Shown here: positions 1 to 9,790 of the stretch, in pieces
How the letters are laid out: every line of letters begins with the position of its first letter
Position numbering within the stretch: the first letter of the stretch is position 1
NCBI RefSeq assembly: GCF_003596405.1
Contig: NZ_QYUR01000006.1
Location: 248,001-312,000, forward strand
Direction: 5' to 3'
DNA from: Pseudomonas cavernicola
GTDB lineage: Bacteria; Pseudomonadota; Gammaproteobacteria; Pseudomonadales; Pseudomonadaceae
DNA length: 64,000 nt
The notes under the pieces: generated by a model
What the model saw: only the letters and a program-made list of their open reading frames with translations
Databases searched by the model: none
What the model was told of the DNA's origin: nothing
Translations under genes and position numbers: made by a program

Positions 1-857
1 AGGGCTTTTAGATCGAGGGCGCCTTCATGGCCGAGGCAGAGCACCAGCTTGCCCTCGGCGGTCACCCGCACGCGGTTGCAGTCGCCGCAAAAGTTGTGAC
101 TGTGCGGGGAGATGAAACCGACCTGAGTATCGCTACCGACCACTTGCCAGTAGCGCGATGGCCCGCCCGTGACGCGGCTGCTGCGCACCAGTGCGTAGCG
201 TTGCTCGATGCGCTCGCGCACTTCATCACTGGAACAGAAGGTCTCTTCGCGCTTGTGGCTGGAGATGCTGCCCAGCGGCATCTCTTCGATAAAGCTGATA
301 TCCAGCCCGCGCTCGACGGCGAACTCGACCAGATCGAGCACTTCGTCATCGTTGCGACCTTTCTGCACCACGCTGTTGAGTTTGATCCGGCTAAAACCTG
401 CCGCCCTCGCCGCTTCGATGCCGACCAGTACTTGCTCGAGCTTGTCGCGCCGGGTGAAGGCTGCAAAACGTTCGCGCTGCAGGGAGTCGATGCTGATATT
501 CAGGCGCTTGACGCCAGCGGCGCGCAGTTGCGGCGCCATCTCGTAAAGCTGCGAGCCGTTACTGGTGATCGCCAGGTCTTCCAGTTCAGGCCGTGCGCCC
601 AAGCGCTCGAGCAGGCTGAGCAGCCCCTTGCGCACCAGCGGCTCACCGCCGGTAATGCGGATGCGTTTAACCCCAAGACCGATAAAGGCATCGGCCACGG
701 CATAGAGCTCTTCCAGGCTGAGAATCTGTTCGCGAGGGGCGAAGACCATGTCTTCGCTCATGCAGTAGGTGCAGCGAAAGTCGCAGCGGTCGGTGACCGA
801 CAGACGCAGGTAGGTGATGCGCCGACCGAAAGGGTCGACCAATTGGGTGTTGTGCAA
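1..857 (-). CDS. moaA: GTP 3',8-cyclase MoaA, 3' end cut by window edge
   Basis: MoaA is the radical-SAM enzyme for the first step of molybdenum cofactor synthesis (GTP to 3',8-cyclo-dihydro-GTP). Reading the minus strand from TTG at 857 gives [20 protein letters not shown], then the SAM-cluster motif CDFRCTYC (residues 25-32) and TGGEPL. The second Fe-S site appears as [11 protein letters not shown] near residue 260. About 285 codons are visible; the usual length is about 330, so the last ~45 residues lie outside the window. TTG is chosen as start because AGGAG sits 7 bases upstream and the protein then begins where MoaA proteins normally do. The plus-strand reading frame over this region is a shadow. 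It is divergent from the TetR gene. Confidence 0.95.
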   Translation of the reverse strand, partial: MHNTQLVDPFGRRITYLRLSVTDRCDFRCTYCMSEDMVFAPREQILSLEELYAVADAFIGLGVKRIRITGGEPLVRKGLLSLLERLGARPELEDLAITSNGSQLYEMAPQLRAAGVKRLNISIDSLQRERFAAFTRRDKLEQVLVGIEAARAAGFSRIKLNSVVQKGRNDDEVLDLVEFAVERGLDISFIEEMPLGSISSHKREETFCSSDEVRERIEQRYALVRSSRVTGGPSRYWQVVGSDTQVGFISPHSHNFCGDCNRVRVTAEGKLVLCLGHEGALDLKA

Positions 858-1115
858 AGCGAGTCTCCTAGCGCTCAAGGAGCCGAGACGTTTTTGTTAT
901 TGACCGCAGGGTCAGGAATGTAACCAGAAACCCCACGGCGCGTATACAAAAATTTAGCTATGCAACGCTGGCATGGGGAGCAAGCTCGCTCCTACGGGTT
1001 TTGCGCATTCCAATTCAGGCCCAGCAACGTTGAGCCTCGCGCGAGGCCGGTGCTACCATGCCCGACCGCCCGTCCACCATCCTCTACGCGGTGTAAACAG
1101 CAAAAGAGTCTTTAA

Positions 1116-1757
1116 ATGACCAGCATTCGCGAGCGCAATAAAGAGTTAATTCTGCGCGCGGCCAGTGAAGAGTTCGCCGACAAAGGCTTTGCCGCGACCA
1201 AGACCAGCGATATCGCCGCCAAGGCGGGCCTGCCCAAGCCCAACGTTTATTACTACTTCAAGTCGAAAGAAAACCTCTACCGCGAGGTGCTGGAAAGCAT
1301 CATCGAGCCGCTACTGCAGGCCTCTGCGCCGTTCAACGAAGGCGGCCAACCGGCTGAGGTGCTGAAGGCCTATATCCGCTCGAAGATTCGCATCTCCCGC
1401 GATCTGGCTTACGCCTCCAAGGTGTTCGCCAGCGAGATCATGCACGGCGCGCCGCACCTGTCGGCAGACCAAACCGCACAGCTCAACGGGCAAGCCACGC
1501 ATAACATCAGCTGCATCCAGGCGTGGATCGATCAAGGCTTGATGGCCAAAGTCGACCCCAACCATCTGCTGTTCAGCATCTGGGCGGCGACTCAGACCTA
1601 CGCGGACTTCGATTGGCAAATCTCCACCGTCACCGGCAAAGCCAGCCTCGACGATGCCGATTACGAAGCGGCCGCCGAGACCATCATTCGCTTGGTGATC
1701 AAGGGCTGTGAGATCGCCGATAGCAGCGAAAAACCAGCAGTCAAAGTCGCCGGCTAA
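1116..1757 (+). CDS. TetR/AcrR-family transcriptional regulator
   Basis: A 213-residue TetR-type repressor. The N-terminal DNA-binding domain is plain: residues ~10-55 hold the family helix-turn-helix with TSDIAAKAGLPKPNVYYYFK. The rest is a helical ligand-binding and dimer domain of the RutR/YcdC-like kind (IWAATQTYADFDWQI). It lies between moaA and the glyoxylate genes, as its counterpart does in other pseudomonads, so control of the neighbouring gcl operon is a reasonable guess, but the sequence does not show its ligand. A strong terminator follows 20 bases after the stop. A GTATACAA sequence lies upstream at 942-949 in the gap shared with moaA. Confidence 0.9.
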   Translation: MTSIRERNKELILRAASEEFADKGFAATKTSDIAAKAGLPKPNVYYYFKSKENLYREVLESIIEPLLQASAPFNEGGQPAEVLKAYIRSKIRISRDLAYASKVFASEIMHGAPHLSADQTAQLNGQATHNISCIQAWIDQGLMAKVDPNHLLFSIWAATQTYADFDWQISTVTGKASLDDADYEAAAETIIRLVIKGCEIADSSEKPAVKVAG

Positions 1758-1776
1758 CTCACCTTTCTGCATCGCT

Positions 1777-1817
1777 AAAAAAAAAACGCCTCTCCCATCG
1801 GGAAGAGGCGTTTTTTT
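1777..1817. terminator. Bidirectional rho-independent terminator
   Basis: ACGCCTCT and AGAGGCGT form a perfect 8-bp stem around a 10-base loop, with a run of A before and seven T after. It can end transcription of the TetR gene rightwards and could also act on the minus strand. Confidence 0.9.
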
Positions 1818-1854
1818 ACGGCAAGGGAATGTCACGCAAGCAAGCGCAGCTTTG

Positions 1855-1911
1855 TAGGGTGGGCTTCAGCCCACCACACACTCTGCCTCGGTGGGCTAAA
1901 GCCCACCCTAC
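1855..1911. repeat. REP-like inverted repeat
   Basis: TAGGGTGGGCTTCAGCCCACC at the left and its near complement GGTGGGCTAAAGCCCACCCTA at the right form two short hairpins facing each other, a typical Pseudomonas extragenic palindrome pair. It fills the space between the convergent TetR and GlcG-like genes. Confidence 0.75.
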
Positions 1912-1941
1912 AGCCGCACTCGCAGCGGGCCGAGCGATAAG

Positions 1942-2373
1942 TTAGCCCGCATCCGCCACCAAGCCAACCGCCAGCACACCTTTGACTGCGCACTGCTCGT
2001 CGATGTCGGAGGTGTCGCCGCTGATGCCGATGGCGCCGATCACCGTATTTTCCGCATTGCGGATCAGCACGCCGCCCGGTGCCGGAATCAGATTGCCCTG
2101 CGCCAAGGTGTTGACCGCCGAGATAAAGCTCGGGCGCTGCTGTGCGTCATTGGCGATCAGCCGTGAAGCCTTGCCCAACGCCACGGCGCCCCAGGCTTTG
2201 CCGATGGCAATTTGCGGTCGCAGCATGCTCGCGCCGTCTTCGCGCAGCAGCGTAATCAGATGCCCGCCCGCATCCAGCACCGCAATGGTCAGTGGCGCGG
2301 CGGAGATGGCTCGACCGGCCGCCAACGCCTGGTTGGTGATGATAGTCGCGGTTTCCAGTGTTAAAGCGCTCAT
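1942..2373 (-). CDS. GlcG/HbpS-like heme-binding-domain protein
   Basis: A 143-residue protein of the GlcG/HbpS (DUF336) family. It shows the conserved features AVLDAGGHLI near residue 31, GKAWGAVALGK, and PAPGGVLIR...GAIGISGD in the C-terminal half. Members are small soluble proteins with a profilin-like fold, often encoded beside glycolate and glyoxylate genes; their exact role is not settled. The start at 2373 is chosen over a longer open frame to 2616 because family homology begins at MSALTLETA and a GAAGGG ribosome site precedes it; the extra N-terminus reads as untranslated leader. It is transcribed divergently from gcl, so the two share a regulatory region. Confidence 0.85.
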   Translation of the reverse strand: MSALTLETATIITNQALAAGRAISAAPLTIAVLDAGGHLITLLREDGASMLRPQIAIGKAWGAVALGKASRLIANDAQQRPSFISAVNTLAQGNLIPAPGGVLIRNAENTVIGAIGISGDTSDIDEQCAVKGVLAVGLVADAG

Positions 2374-2563
2374 GTTCAGCCCTTCTTGTCGTAGTGAGAA
2401 ATCAGAAAGAAACGCGCCCGTCCGTGCTGCTGAGCAGGGCAACTGCCACTGCACACGGCTGCCCAGAACAGCGGGGCGAGCCGAACGGACGCAATCAAAA
2501 GCTCGGAGTAAATATCTCACCGAAACCAAAAAACACAATAGATAGGTACAATCAGATAGAAAT

Positions 2564-2573
2564 TTGTATACAT
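2564..2573. promoter_or_regulatory. Candidate operator, TTGTATACAT
   Basis: A near-perfect palindrome that differs by one base from the perfect copy at 2711-2720. The two starts are 147 bases apart. This fits a pair of sites for one repressor, but that is inference. Confidence 0.4.
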
Positions 2574-2667
2574 TCTTTTTAGCCGCAGCCCAGGCACCTA
2601 CTGCGCGCCCGCTCAAACGGCTGTTTTAAAAGATTTTTCGGTGCGGCGCTTTGCCACAGAAAAAATG

Positions 2668-2697
2668 TTGACCGCAAAGTCATGAGCTGAATAGAAT
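2668..2697 (+). promoter_or_regulatory. Candidate sigma-70 promoter of the gcl operon
   Basis: TTGACC (2668-2673), 18 bases, TAGAAT (2692-2697). Transcription would start near 2704, just before the perfect palindrome at 2711-2720. Confidence 0.5.
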
Positions 2698-2710
2698 CCA
2701 ACACCGTAAG

Positions 2711-2720
2711 TTGTATACAA
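2711..2720. promoter_or_regulatory. Candidate operator, TTGTATACAA
   Basis: A perfect 10-bp palindrome at about +8 to +17 relative to the candidate gcl promoter, a position typical for a repressor. The regulator could be the nearby TetR protein or an unlinked one; GTATAC-centred palindromes are also common for GntR/FadR-type regulators. Confidence 0.45.
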
Positions 2721-2746
2721 TTTAAGAACAAAAGAGGCACAACAGC

Positions 2747-4522
<1,776 letters not shown>

Positions 4523-4534
4523 TGCTGAACCATC

Positions 4535-4617
4535 CCCTCTCCCACTTGTGGGAGAGGGTTAGGGAGAGGGGCTTTTAGCTTTTACCCTCTCCCCCGGCCC
4601 CTCTCCCCCTCTACATA
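4535..4617. repeat. CCCTCTCCC/GGGAGAGGG hairpins between gcl and hyi
   Basis: CCCTCTCCCAC and GTGGGAGAGGG pair perfectly around a 2-base loop at 4535-4558. Further pyrimidine-rich CCCTCTCCCCC blocks follow to 4617 and can pair with the same purine arm. A similar block occurs at 6636-6670 before ttuD. These look like dispersed Pseudomonas repeats and may modulate expression within the operon. Confidence 0.6.
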
Positions 4618-4658
4618 AAAGAAGGGCGGGAAAGGGGAGTTAACCGAGGAGAGTTCTT

Positions 4659-5435
4659 ATGCCCCGTTTTGCTGCCAACCTGTCCATGCTGTTCACCGAA
4701 GTGGACTTCCTGGATCGTTTCGACGCCGCCGCCCAAGCTGGCTTCAACGGCGTTGAATACCTGTTCCCCTACGACTTCAGCGCCGAAGAAATCAAAGCGC
4801 GCCTGGACGCCAACAAACTCGAGCAGGTGCTGTTCAACCTGCCCGCCGGCGACTGGGCCAAGGGTGAGCGTGGCATCGCTTGCCACCCGGATCGCGTTGC
4901 CGAGTTCCGCGCCGGCGTCGATCAAGCTATCGCCTACGCCAAAGTGCTGGGCAACAAGCAGATCAACTGCCTGGCCGGTATTCGCCCGCAGGGCCTCGAC
5001 TGCGCGAGCGTCGAACAAACCTTCGTCGACAACCTGAAATTCGCCGCCGACAAGCTGCAAGCCGCCGGCATCAAGCTGGTCATGGAAGCCATCAACACCC
5101 GCGACATTCCCGGCTTCTACCTGAACAACACCAAGCAGGCGCTGGCTATTCGCGAGAAGGTCGGCAGCAGCAACCTGTACCTGCAATACGACATCTACCA
5201 CATGCAAATCATGGAGGGCGATCTGGCCCGCACCATGGAAGGCAACCTGGCAGCGATCAACCATGTACAGCTCGCCGACAACCCGGGCCGCAACGAGCCG
5301 GGCACTGGCGAGATCAACTACCGCTTCCTCTTCGAGCACCTGGACCGCATCGGCTACCAGGGCTGGATCGGCTGTGAATACAAGCCGGCTACCACCACCG
5401 TTGCTGGCCTCGGCTGGCTGAAAGCGTTCGTTTAG
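4659..5435 (+). CDS. hyi: Hydroxypyruvate isomerase
   Basis: Interconverts hydroxypyruvate and tartronate semialdehyde in the glyoxylate-to-glycerate pathway. The 258-residue protein has the xylose-isomerase-like TIM barrel of the family. The two metal-binding glutamates fall at the expected places, E143 (LVMEAINTRDIPGFYL) and E240 (GWIGCEYKP). The start is preceded by GAGGAGAG with good spacing. It follows gcl after a repeat-filled 136-base gap and precedes glxR after a 158-base gap built of hairpins. Confidence 0.97.
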   Translation: MPRFAANLSMLFTEVDFLDRFDAAAQAGFNGVEYLFPYDFSAEEIKARLDANKLEQVLFNLPAGDWAKGERGIACHPDRVAEFRAGVDQAIAYAKVLGNKQINCLAGIRPQGLDCASVEQTFVDNLKFAADKLQAAGIKLVMEAINTRDIPGFYLNNTKQALAIREKVGSSNLYLQYDIYHMQIMEGDLARTMEGNLAAINHVQLADNPGRNEPGTGEINYRFLFEHLDRIGYQGWIGCEYKPATTTVAGLGWLKAFV

Positions 5436-5566
5436 TTCTGAAAAAGTCCTCCTGACTTTTTCAGAAATGCCGAGTCCGGTACAAGCCCGGACTCGGCTCT
5501 CGCCAACCGATGGTTGGCGGGTGGCACATCCATGTACCACTGAAGACGCTGAAGTTTTCAGCGTCT
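5436..5566 (+). repeat. Array of five consecutive hairpins between hyi and glxR
   Basis: Starting at the first base after the hyi stop: TTCTGAAAAAGTC with its exact complement around CTCCT (5436-5466); CCGAGTCCGG with CCGGACTCGG (5470-5496); CGCCAACC with GGTTGGCG (5501-5519); GTGGCACAT with ATGTACCAC, one mismatch (5521-5540); AGACGCTGAA with TTCAGCGTCT (5544-5566). Nearly the whole spacer folds. None is followed by a T run, so classical termination is unlikely. Confidence 0.85.
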
Positions 5567-5593
5567 CCACAACGCCATCTAAGGAGAATCCTC

Positions 5594-6484
5594 ATGGCTA
5601 AAATCGGATTTATCGGCACCGGCATCATGGGCAAGCCCATGGCTCAGAACCTGCAAAAAGCCGGGCACACTCTGTTCTTCTCCGAACACTTCGACAAGGC
5701 GCCGGCTGACCTGCTAGGCGACAACGGTATTGGCCTGGCCACCCCGCGCGAAGTGGCGCAGGAAGCCGAGTTCATCATCATCATGGTGCCGGATACGCCG
5801 CAGGTTGAAGAAGTGCTGTTCCGCAAGGACGGCGTGGCTGAGGGCGTTGGCGCCGGCAAAGTAGTGATCGACATGAGCTCGATCTCGCCGACCGCGACCA
5901 AAGTCTTCGCCGAGAAGATCAAGGCCACCGGCGCCGCCTACCTCGACGCGCCGGTATCCGGTGGTGAAGTCGGTGCCAAAGCTGCGACCCTGAGCATCAT
6001 GATCGGTGGTTGCCCGAATGCCTTCGAGCGCGCCCTGCCGCTGTTCCAAGCCATGGGCAAGAACATCACCCGCGTCGGTGGCAACGGTGACGGCCAGACC
6101 GCCAAGGTTGCCAACCAGATCATCGTGGCCCTGAACATTCAGGCCGTAGCCGAAGCGCTGCTGTTCGCCGCGAAGAACGGTGCAGACCCTGCCAAGGTGC
6201 GTGAAGCACTGATGGGCGGCTTCGCCGGCTCGAAGATTCTCGAAGTGCATGGCGAGCGTATGATCAAAGGCACCTTCGACCCGGGCTTCCGCATCAGCTT
6301 GCACCAGAAGGACCTCAACCTGGCGCTGGCCGGCGCACGCGAGTTGGGCCTGAACCTGCCTAACACCGCCAACGCCCAGCAAGTGTTCAGCACCTGCGCG
6401 GCCATCGGCGGCAGCAACTGGGATCACTCGGCGCTGATCAAAGGCTTGGAGCACATGGCCAACTTCTCGATCCGCGAGGACTGA
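5594..6484 (+). CDS. glxR: 2-hydroxy-3-oxopropionate (tartronate semialdehyde) reductase
   Basis: Reduces tartronate semialdehyde to D-glycerate with NAD(P)H. The 296-residue protein belongs to the beta-hydroxyacid dehydrogenase family. The N-terminal Rossmann motif is GFIGTGIMGKPMAQNL (residues 5-20), the substrate motif is DAPVSGGEVGA (118-128), and the catalytic lysine is K171 in KVANQIIV. ATG 5594 is chosen because AAGGAGAAT lies just upstream; the open frame back to 5510 runs through the hairpin array and lacks family similarity. Confidence 0.97.
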   Translation: MAKIGFIGTGIMGKPMAQNLQKAGHTLFFSEHFDKAPADLLGDNGIGLATPREVAQEAEFIIIMVPDTPQVEEVLFRKDGVAEGVGAGKVVIDMSSISPTATKVFAEKIKATGAAYLDAPVSGGEVGAKAATLSIMIGGCPNAFERALPLFQAMGKNITRVGGNGDGQTAKVANQIIVALNIQAVAEALLFAAKNGADPAKVREALMGGFAGSKILEVHGERMIKGTFDPGFRISLHQKDLNLALAGARELGLNLPNTANAQQVFSTCAAIGGSNWDHSALIKGLEHMANFSIRED

Positions 6485-6507
6485 AGAGCGCAGAGCTGAA
6501 GCAAATG

Positions 6508-6616
6508 GATCGTTCCCACGCTCTGCGTGGGAATGCCTCTAAGGACACTCCAGCGTCTGCTTTTGTGACGCGGAGCGTCACGGGCTGCATTCCCACGCTG
6601 GAGCGTGGGAACGATC
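6508..6616. repeat. Dispersed Pseudomonas inverted repeat in the glxR-ttuD gap
   Basis: GATCGTTCCCACGCTCTGCG at the left is matched at the right by its near complement ending GTGGGAACGATC. A separate perfect hairpin GTGACGC-GGA-GCGTCAC sits inside at about 6565-6581. The remaining gap to 6813 holds a CCCTCTCCC/GGGAGAGGG block (6636-6670) and a ribosome site CAGGAG. No gene is seen in it. Confidence 0.75.
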
Positions 6617-6813
6617 AACATGCTCGGTGTTTCCCTCACCCCCAGCCCCTCTCCCAGAGGGAGAGGGGGGAGTAAAAATTTCGACCTCCTGGCAGGCGGA
6701 GTCACGGCCTACTTGCCAGGTTGGTCGATTCCAGTCCCGAACCGCTGTTACCTGCGCGGCGGCTCCGGACTGCAATCGGCCCAGCAGCACAACAAGAACT
6801 CAGGAGCCCTGCC

Positions 6814-8100
6814 ATGTCTTTCGATCCGACTTTCAATCCAGCGTCTTTGCTACGTGAGCTGTTCACCACTGCCATCGACGCTGCCCACCCGCGTCAGGTG
6901 CTGGCCGACCATCTACCGGCCGACCGCACAGGTCGCGTCATCGTCATTGGCGCTGGTAAAGCAGCAGCGGCCATGGCCGAAGTGATCGAAGCGCAATGGC
7001 AGGGTGAGATTTCCGGCCTGGTGGTGACCCGCTACGGCCACGGCGCCAACTGCCAGAAAATCGAAGTGGTCGAGGCCGCGCACCCGGTACCGGATGCCGC
7101 CGGTCTTGCGGTCGCCCAGCGCGTGCTGCAATTGGTCAGCAACCTCAACGAAAGCGACCGGGTGATTTTCCTCCTCTCCGGTGGCGGCTCTTCCCTGCTC
7201 GCCCTGCCAGCAGCCGGCCTGACCCTGCAAGATAAACAGGCGATCAACAAAGCCTTGCTGAAATCCGGCGCCACCATCGGCGAGATGAACTGTGTGCGTA
7301 AGCATCTCTCGGCGATCAAGGGCGGGCGCTTGGCGAAGGCCAGTTGGCCGGCCAGCGTCTACACCTACGCGATTTCCGATGTGCCGGGCGATGAAGCCAC
7401 GGTAATCGCTTCCGGCCCGACCGTAGCCGACCCGACCACCTCGGTCGAAGCCCTGGCGATCCTCAGCCGCTATGCCATCGAGATCCCAGCCAACGTTCGC
7501 GCCTGGCTGCAAGACCCACGTTCGGAGACGGTCAAACCCGGCGATCCGTGCCTGGCCCGCAGTCACTTCCAACTGATCGCCACGCCGCAACAGTCGCTCG
7601 ACGCCGCCGCCACGAAAGCCCTGGAGGCCGGTCTTACGCCGCTGATCCTCGGCGATCTGGAAGGCGAATCCCGCGAAGTGGCCAAGGTCCACGCCGGTAT
7701 CGCTCGGCAGATCGTCTTGCACGGTCAGCCGATCAAACCGCCATGCGTGATCCTCTCCGGCGGTGAAACCACCGTCACCGTGCGCGGCAAGGGTCGCGGC
7801 GGGCGCAATGCGGAGTTTCTGCTGAGCTTGACCGATAGCCTCAAAGGCCTGCCCGGCGTCTACGCATTGGCTGGCGACACCGACGGCATCGACGGCTCGG
7901 AAGACAACGCCGGCGCCCTGATGAGCCCCGACAGTTATGCCCGCGCCGCCCGCCAGGGTCTCAGTGCCAGTGACGAGCTGGACAACAACAACGGCTATGG
8001 CTACTTCGCCGCCCTCGGCGAGTTGATCGTCACCGGGCCGACCTGTACCAACGTCAACGACTTCCGCGCCATCTTGATTCTGGAGAGCCCTGCCAAATGA
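6814..8100 (+). CDS. ttuD: Glycerate 2-kinase family protein (annotated as hydroxypyruvate reductase TtuD)
   Basis: A 428-residue protein of the GckA/TtuD (MOFRL) family. Proteins of this family are often labelled hydroxypyruvate reductase, but characterised members phosphorylate glycerate to 2-phosphoglycerate, which fits the position between glxR and pyruvate kinase. Visible features are VIVIGAGKAAAAMAE near residue 45, LLSGGGSSLLALP near 125, the glycine-rich ILSGGETTVTVRGKGRGGRN near 315, and ALAGDTDGIDG near 350. The start at 6814 has CAGGAG upstream; a longer frame to 6721 crosses a repeat. It overlaps pykF by four bases (ATGA), so the two are translationally coupled. Confidence 0.92.
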   Translation: MSFDPTFNPASLLRELFTTAIDAAHPRQVLADHLPADRTGRVIVIGAGKAAAAMAEVIEAQWQGEISGLVVTRYGHGANCQKIEVVEAAHPVPDAAGLAVAQRVLQLVSNLNESDRVIFLLSGGGSSLLALPAAGLTLQDKQAINKALLKSGATIGEMNCVRKHLSAIKGGRLAKASWPASVYTYAISDVPGDEATVIASGPTVADPTTSVEALAILSRYAIEIPANVRAWLQDPRSETVKPGDPCLARSHFQLIATPQQSLDAAATKALEAGLTPLILGDLEGESREVAKVHAGIARQIVLHGQPIKPPCVILSGGETTVTVRGKGRGGRNAEFLLSLTDSLKGLPGVYALAGDTDGIDGSEDNAGALMSPDSYARAARQGLSASDELDNNNGYGYFAALGELIVTGPTCTNVNDFRAILILESPAK

Positions 8101-9512
8101 CCCCCGATAAGAAAGTAAAAATCCTCGCCACCCTGGGCCCAGCCATCAAGGGCATCGACGATATTCGCCAGCTGGTGGAGTCGGGCGTCAACCTGTTCCG
8201 CCTGAACTTCAGCCACGGCGAACACGCCGACCACGCCGAGCGCTTCAACTGGGTGCGCGAAGTGGAACGCCAACTGAACTATCCGATCGGCATCCTGATG
8301 GATCTGCAAGGGCCGAAACTGCGCGTCGGCCGCTTCGCCGAAGGCAAGGTCAATCTGGAACGCGGTCAGGCCTTCCGCCTCGACCTCGACCCGACACCCG
8401 GCACCGCGCAGCGCGCCAACCTGCCGCACCCGGAAATCATCGCCGCCTTGCAGCCCGGGATGAACCTGCTGCTGGACGACGGCAAGCTGCGCCTGCAAGT
8501 GACCGCCAAACATAGCGATGCCATCGATACCCAGGTACTCGCCGGTGGAGAACTGTCCGACCGCAAAGGCGTCAACGTGCCTGAAGCGGTGCTGGAACTC
8601 AGCCCGCTGACCGCGAAAGACCGCCGCGACCTGGATTTCGGCCTGGAGCTTGGGGTGGATTGGGTCGCGCTGTCGTTCGTCCAGCGCCCGCAAGACATCA
8701 TCGAAGCGCGCGAGTTGATCGGTGACCGCGCCTTCCTGATGGCCAAGATCGAGAAGCCCTCGGCCGTCGAACAGCTCGAAGCCATCGCCAAGCTCTGCGA
8801 TGCGATCATGGTCGCCCGTGGTGACCTGGGCGTGGAAGTGCCGGCGGAAAACGTGCCGCGCATCCAGAAAGACATCATCCGCACGTGCCGCCAACTCGGT
8901 AAGCCGGTGGTGGTCGCCACGCAGATGCTCGAATCCATGCGTTTCTCGCCGGCGCCGACCCGCGCCGAGGTCACAGACGTCGCCAACGCCGTGGCCGAAG
9001 GTACCGACGCGGTGATGTTGTCGGCGGAAACCGCCTCCGGTGATTACCCGCTGGAAGCCGTGAGCATGATGAGCAAGATCATCCGCCAGGTGGAAAATGG
9101 CCCTGACTTCCAGGCTCAGCTCGACGTCAGCCGCCCGCAAGCCGAGGCTACCGCCTCCGATGCAATCAGCTGCGCGATCCGTCGTATCAGCGGCATTCTG
9201 CCGGTGGCTGCGTTGATCAACTACACCGAGTCCGGCAGCTCCAGCTTGCGCGCTTCGCGTGAGCGACCGAAGGCGCCGATCTTGAGCCTGACGCCGAACA
9301 TCCACACCGCCCGTCGTTTGACCGTGGCCTGGGGCATCTACTCGGTCGTCAATGCTCGCTTGAGCAAGGTCGAAGAGATCACCAGCACCGCTTTGGAAAT
9401 CGCCCAGGCGCAGAACATGGCGCAGCGCGGCGACACCGTGGTGATCACCGCCGGCGTGCCGTTTGGTCAACCGGGGACGACCAATACACTGCGGATTGAG
9501 ACATTGATCTGA
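8097..9512 (+). CDS. pykF: Pyruvate kinase
   Basis: Converts phosphoenolpyruvate and ADP to pyruvate and ATP; here it completes the route from glyoxylate through glycerate to pyruvate. The 471-residue protein has the family landmarks: KILATLGPA at the N-terminus, LFRLNFSHG near residue 38, the catalytic loop FLMAKIEKPSAVE near 215-227, VARGDLGVE near 240, and the signature CRQLGKPVVVATQMLESM near 263-280. The C-terminal allosteric domain is present. Its coupling to ttuD suggests a dedicated pathway isozyme. Confidence 0.96.
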   Translation: MTPDKKVKILATLGPAIKGIDDIRQLVESGVNLFRLNFSHGEHADHAERFNWVREVERQLNYPIGILMDLQGPKLRVGRFAEGKVNLERGQAFRLDLDPTPGTAQRANLPHPEIIAALQPGMNLLLDDGKLRLQVTAKHSDAIDTQVLAGGELSDRKGVNVPEAVLELSPLTAKDRRDLDFGLELGVDWVALSFVQRPQDIIEARELIGDRAFLMAKIEKPSAVEQLEAIAKLCDAIMVARGDLGVEVPAENVPRIQKDIIRTCRQLGKPVVVATQMLESMRFSPAPTRAEVTDVANAVAEGTDAVMLSAETASGDYPLEAVSMMSKIIRQVENGPDFQAQLDVSRPQAEATASDAISCAIRRISGILPVAALINYTESGSSSLRASRERPKAPILSLTPNIHTARRLTVAWGIYSVVNARLSKVEEITSTALEIAQAQNMAQRGDTVVITAGVPFGQPGTTNTLRIETLI

Positions 9513-9655
9513 GAACCTGCTCAATATCTGCTGCGCTTGGTCATGCTGCGTTGAAAATAGGCTCGGAATGCTCATTTACCACTCGTAAACTGCGCTTCCT
9601 CGCCTATTTTCGCCTTACCTGACCTGCGCTCGCGACGATCTTGAACAGGATCTGA
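9513..9655. repeat. Small foldback repeat, family member A
   Basis: GAAAATAGGC (9553-9562) pairs perfectly with GCCTATTTTC (9602-9611). Between them is a conserved core, CTCGGAATGCTCATTTAC-CACTC-GTAAACTGCGCTTCCTC, written here in three parts. Outer arms AACCTGCTCAATATC and its near complement GATCTTGAACAGGAT extend the foldback. The same family occurs at 31060, 41815 and 51268. Confidence 0.75.
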
Positions 9656-9723
9656 AATAGCGCCCTCGCCCTTTCCGGGCGCGGGAACTGATTAGCTGAT
9701 CCCATCTGGCTTTGCCAGTTTCC

Positions 9724-9760
9724 AGGCGTCCGGTGTTCCCTCACCTGACGCCTCTTTTTT
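9724..9760 (+). terminator. Rho-independent terminator after pykF
   Basis: AGGCGTC-C-GGTG pairs with CACC-T-GACGCCT across a 6-base loop and is followed by CTTTTTT. It closes the gcl-pykF operon. Confidence 0.85.
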
Positions 9761-9790
9761 ATTCAACAACTGCCGACAACGACTGCCGAC

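Larger units (their letters stand above)
2374..2746. promoter_or_regulatory. Divergent control region of the GlcG-like gene and gcl
   Basis: This 373-bp gap is A+T-richer than its neighbours and holds no convincing gene. It contains two palindromes with the core GTATAC and one good sigma-70 promoter facing gcl; these are listed separately. Confidence 0.6.

Noticed and set aside
27..923. Plus-strand 298-codon frame at the left edge
   Set aside because: It is antisense to moaA, whose minus-strand reading gives both Fe-S motifs; the plus-strand protein has no family features.
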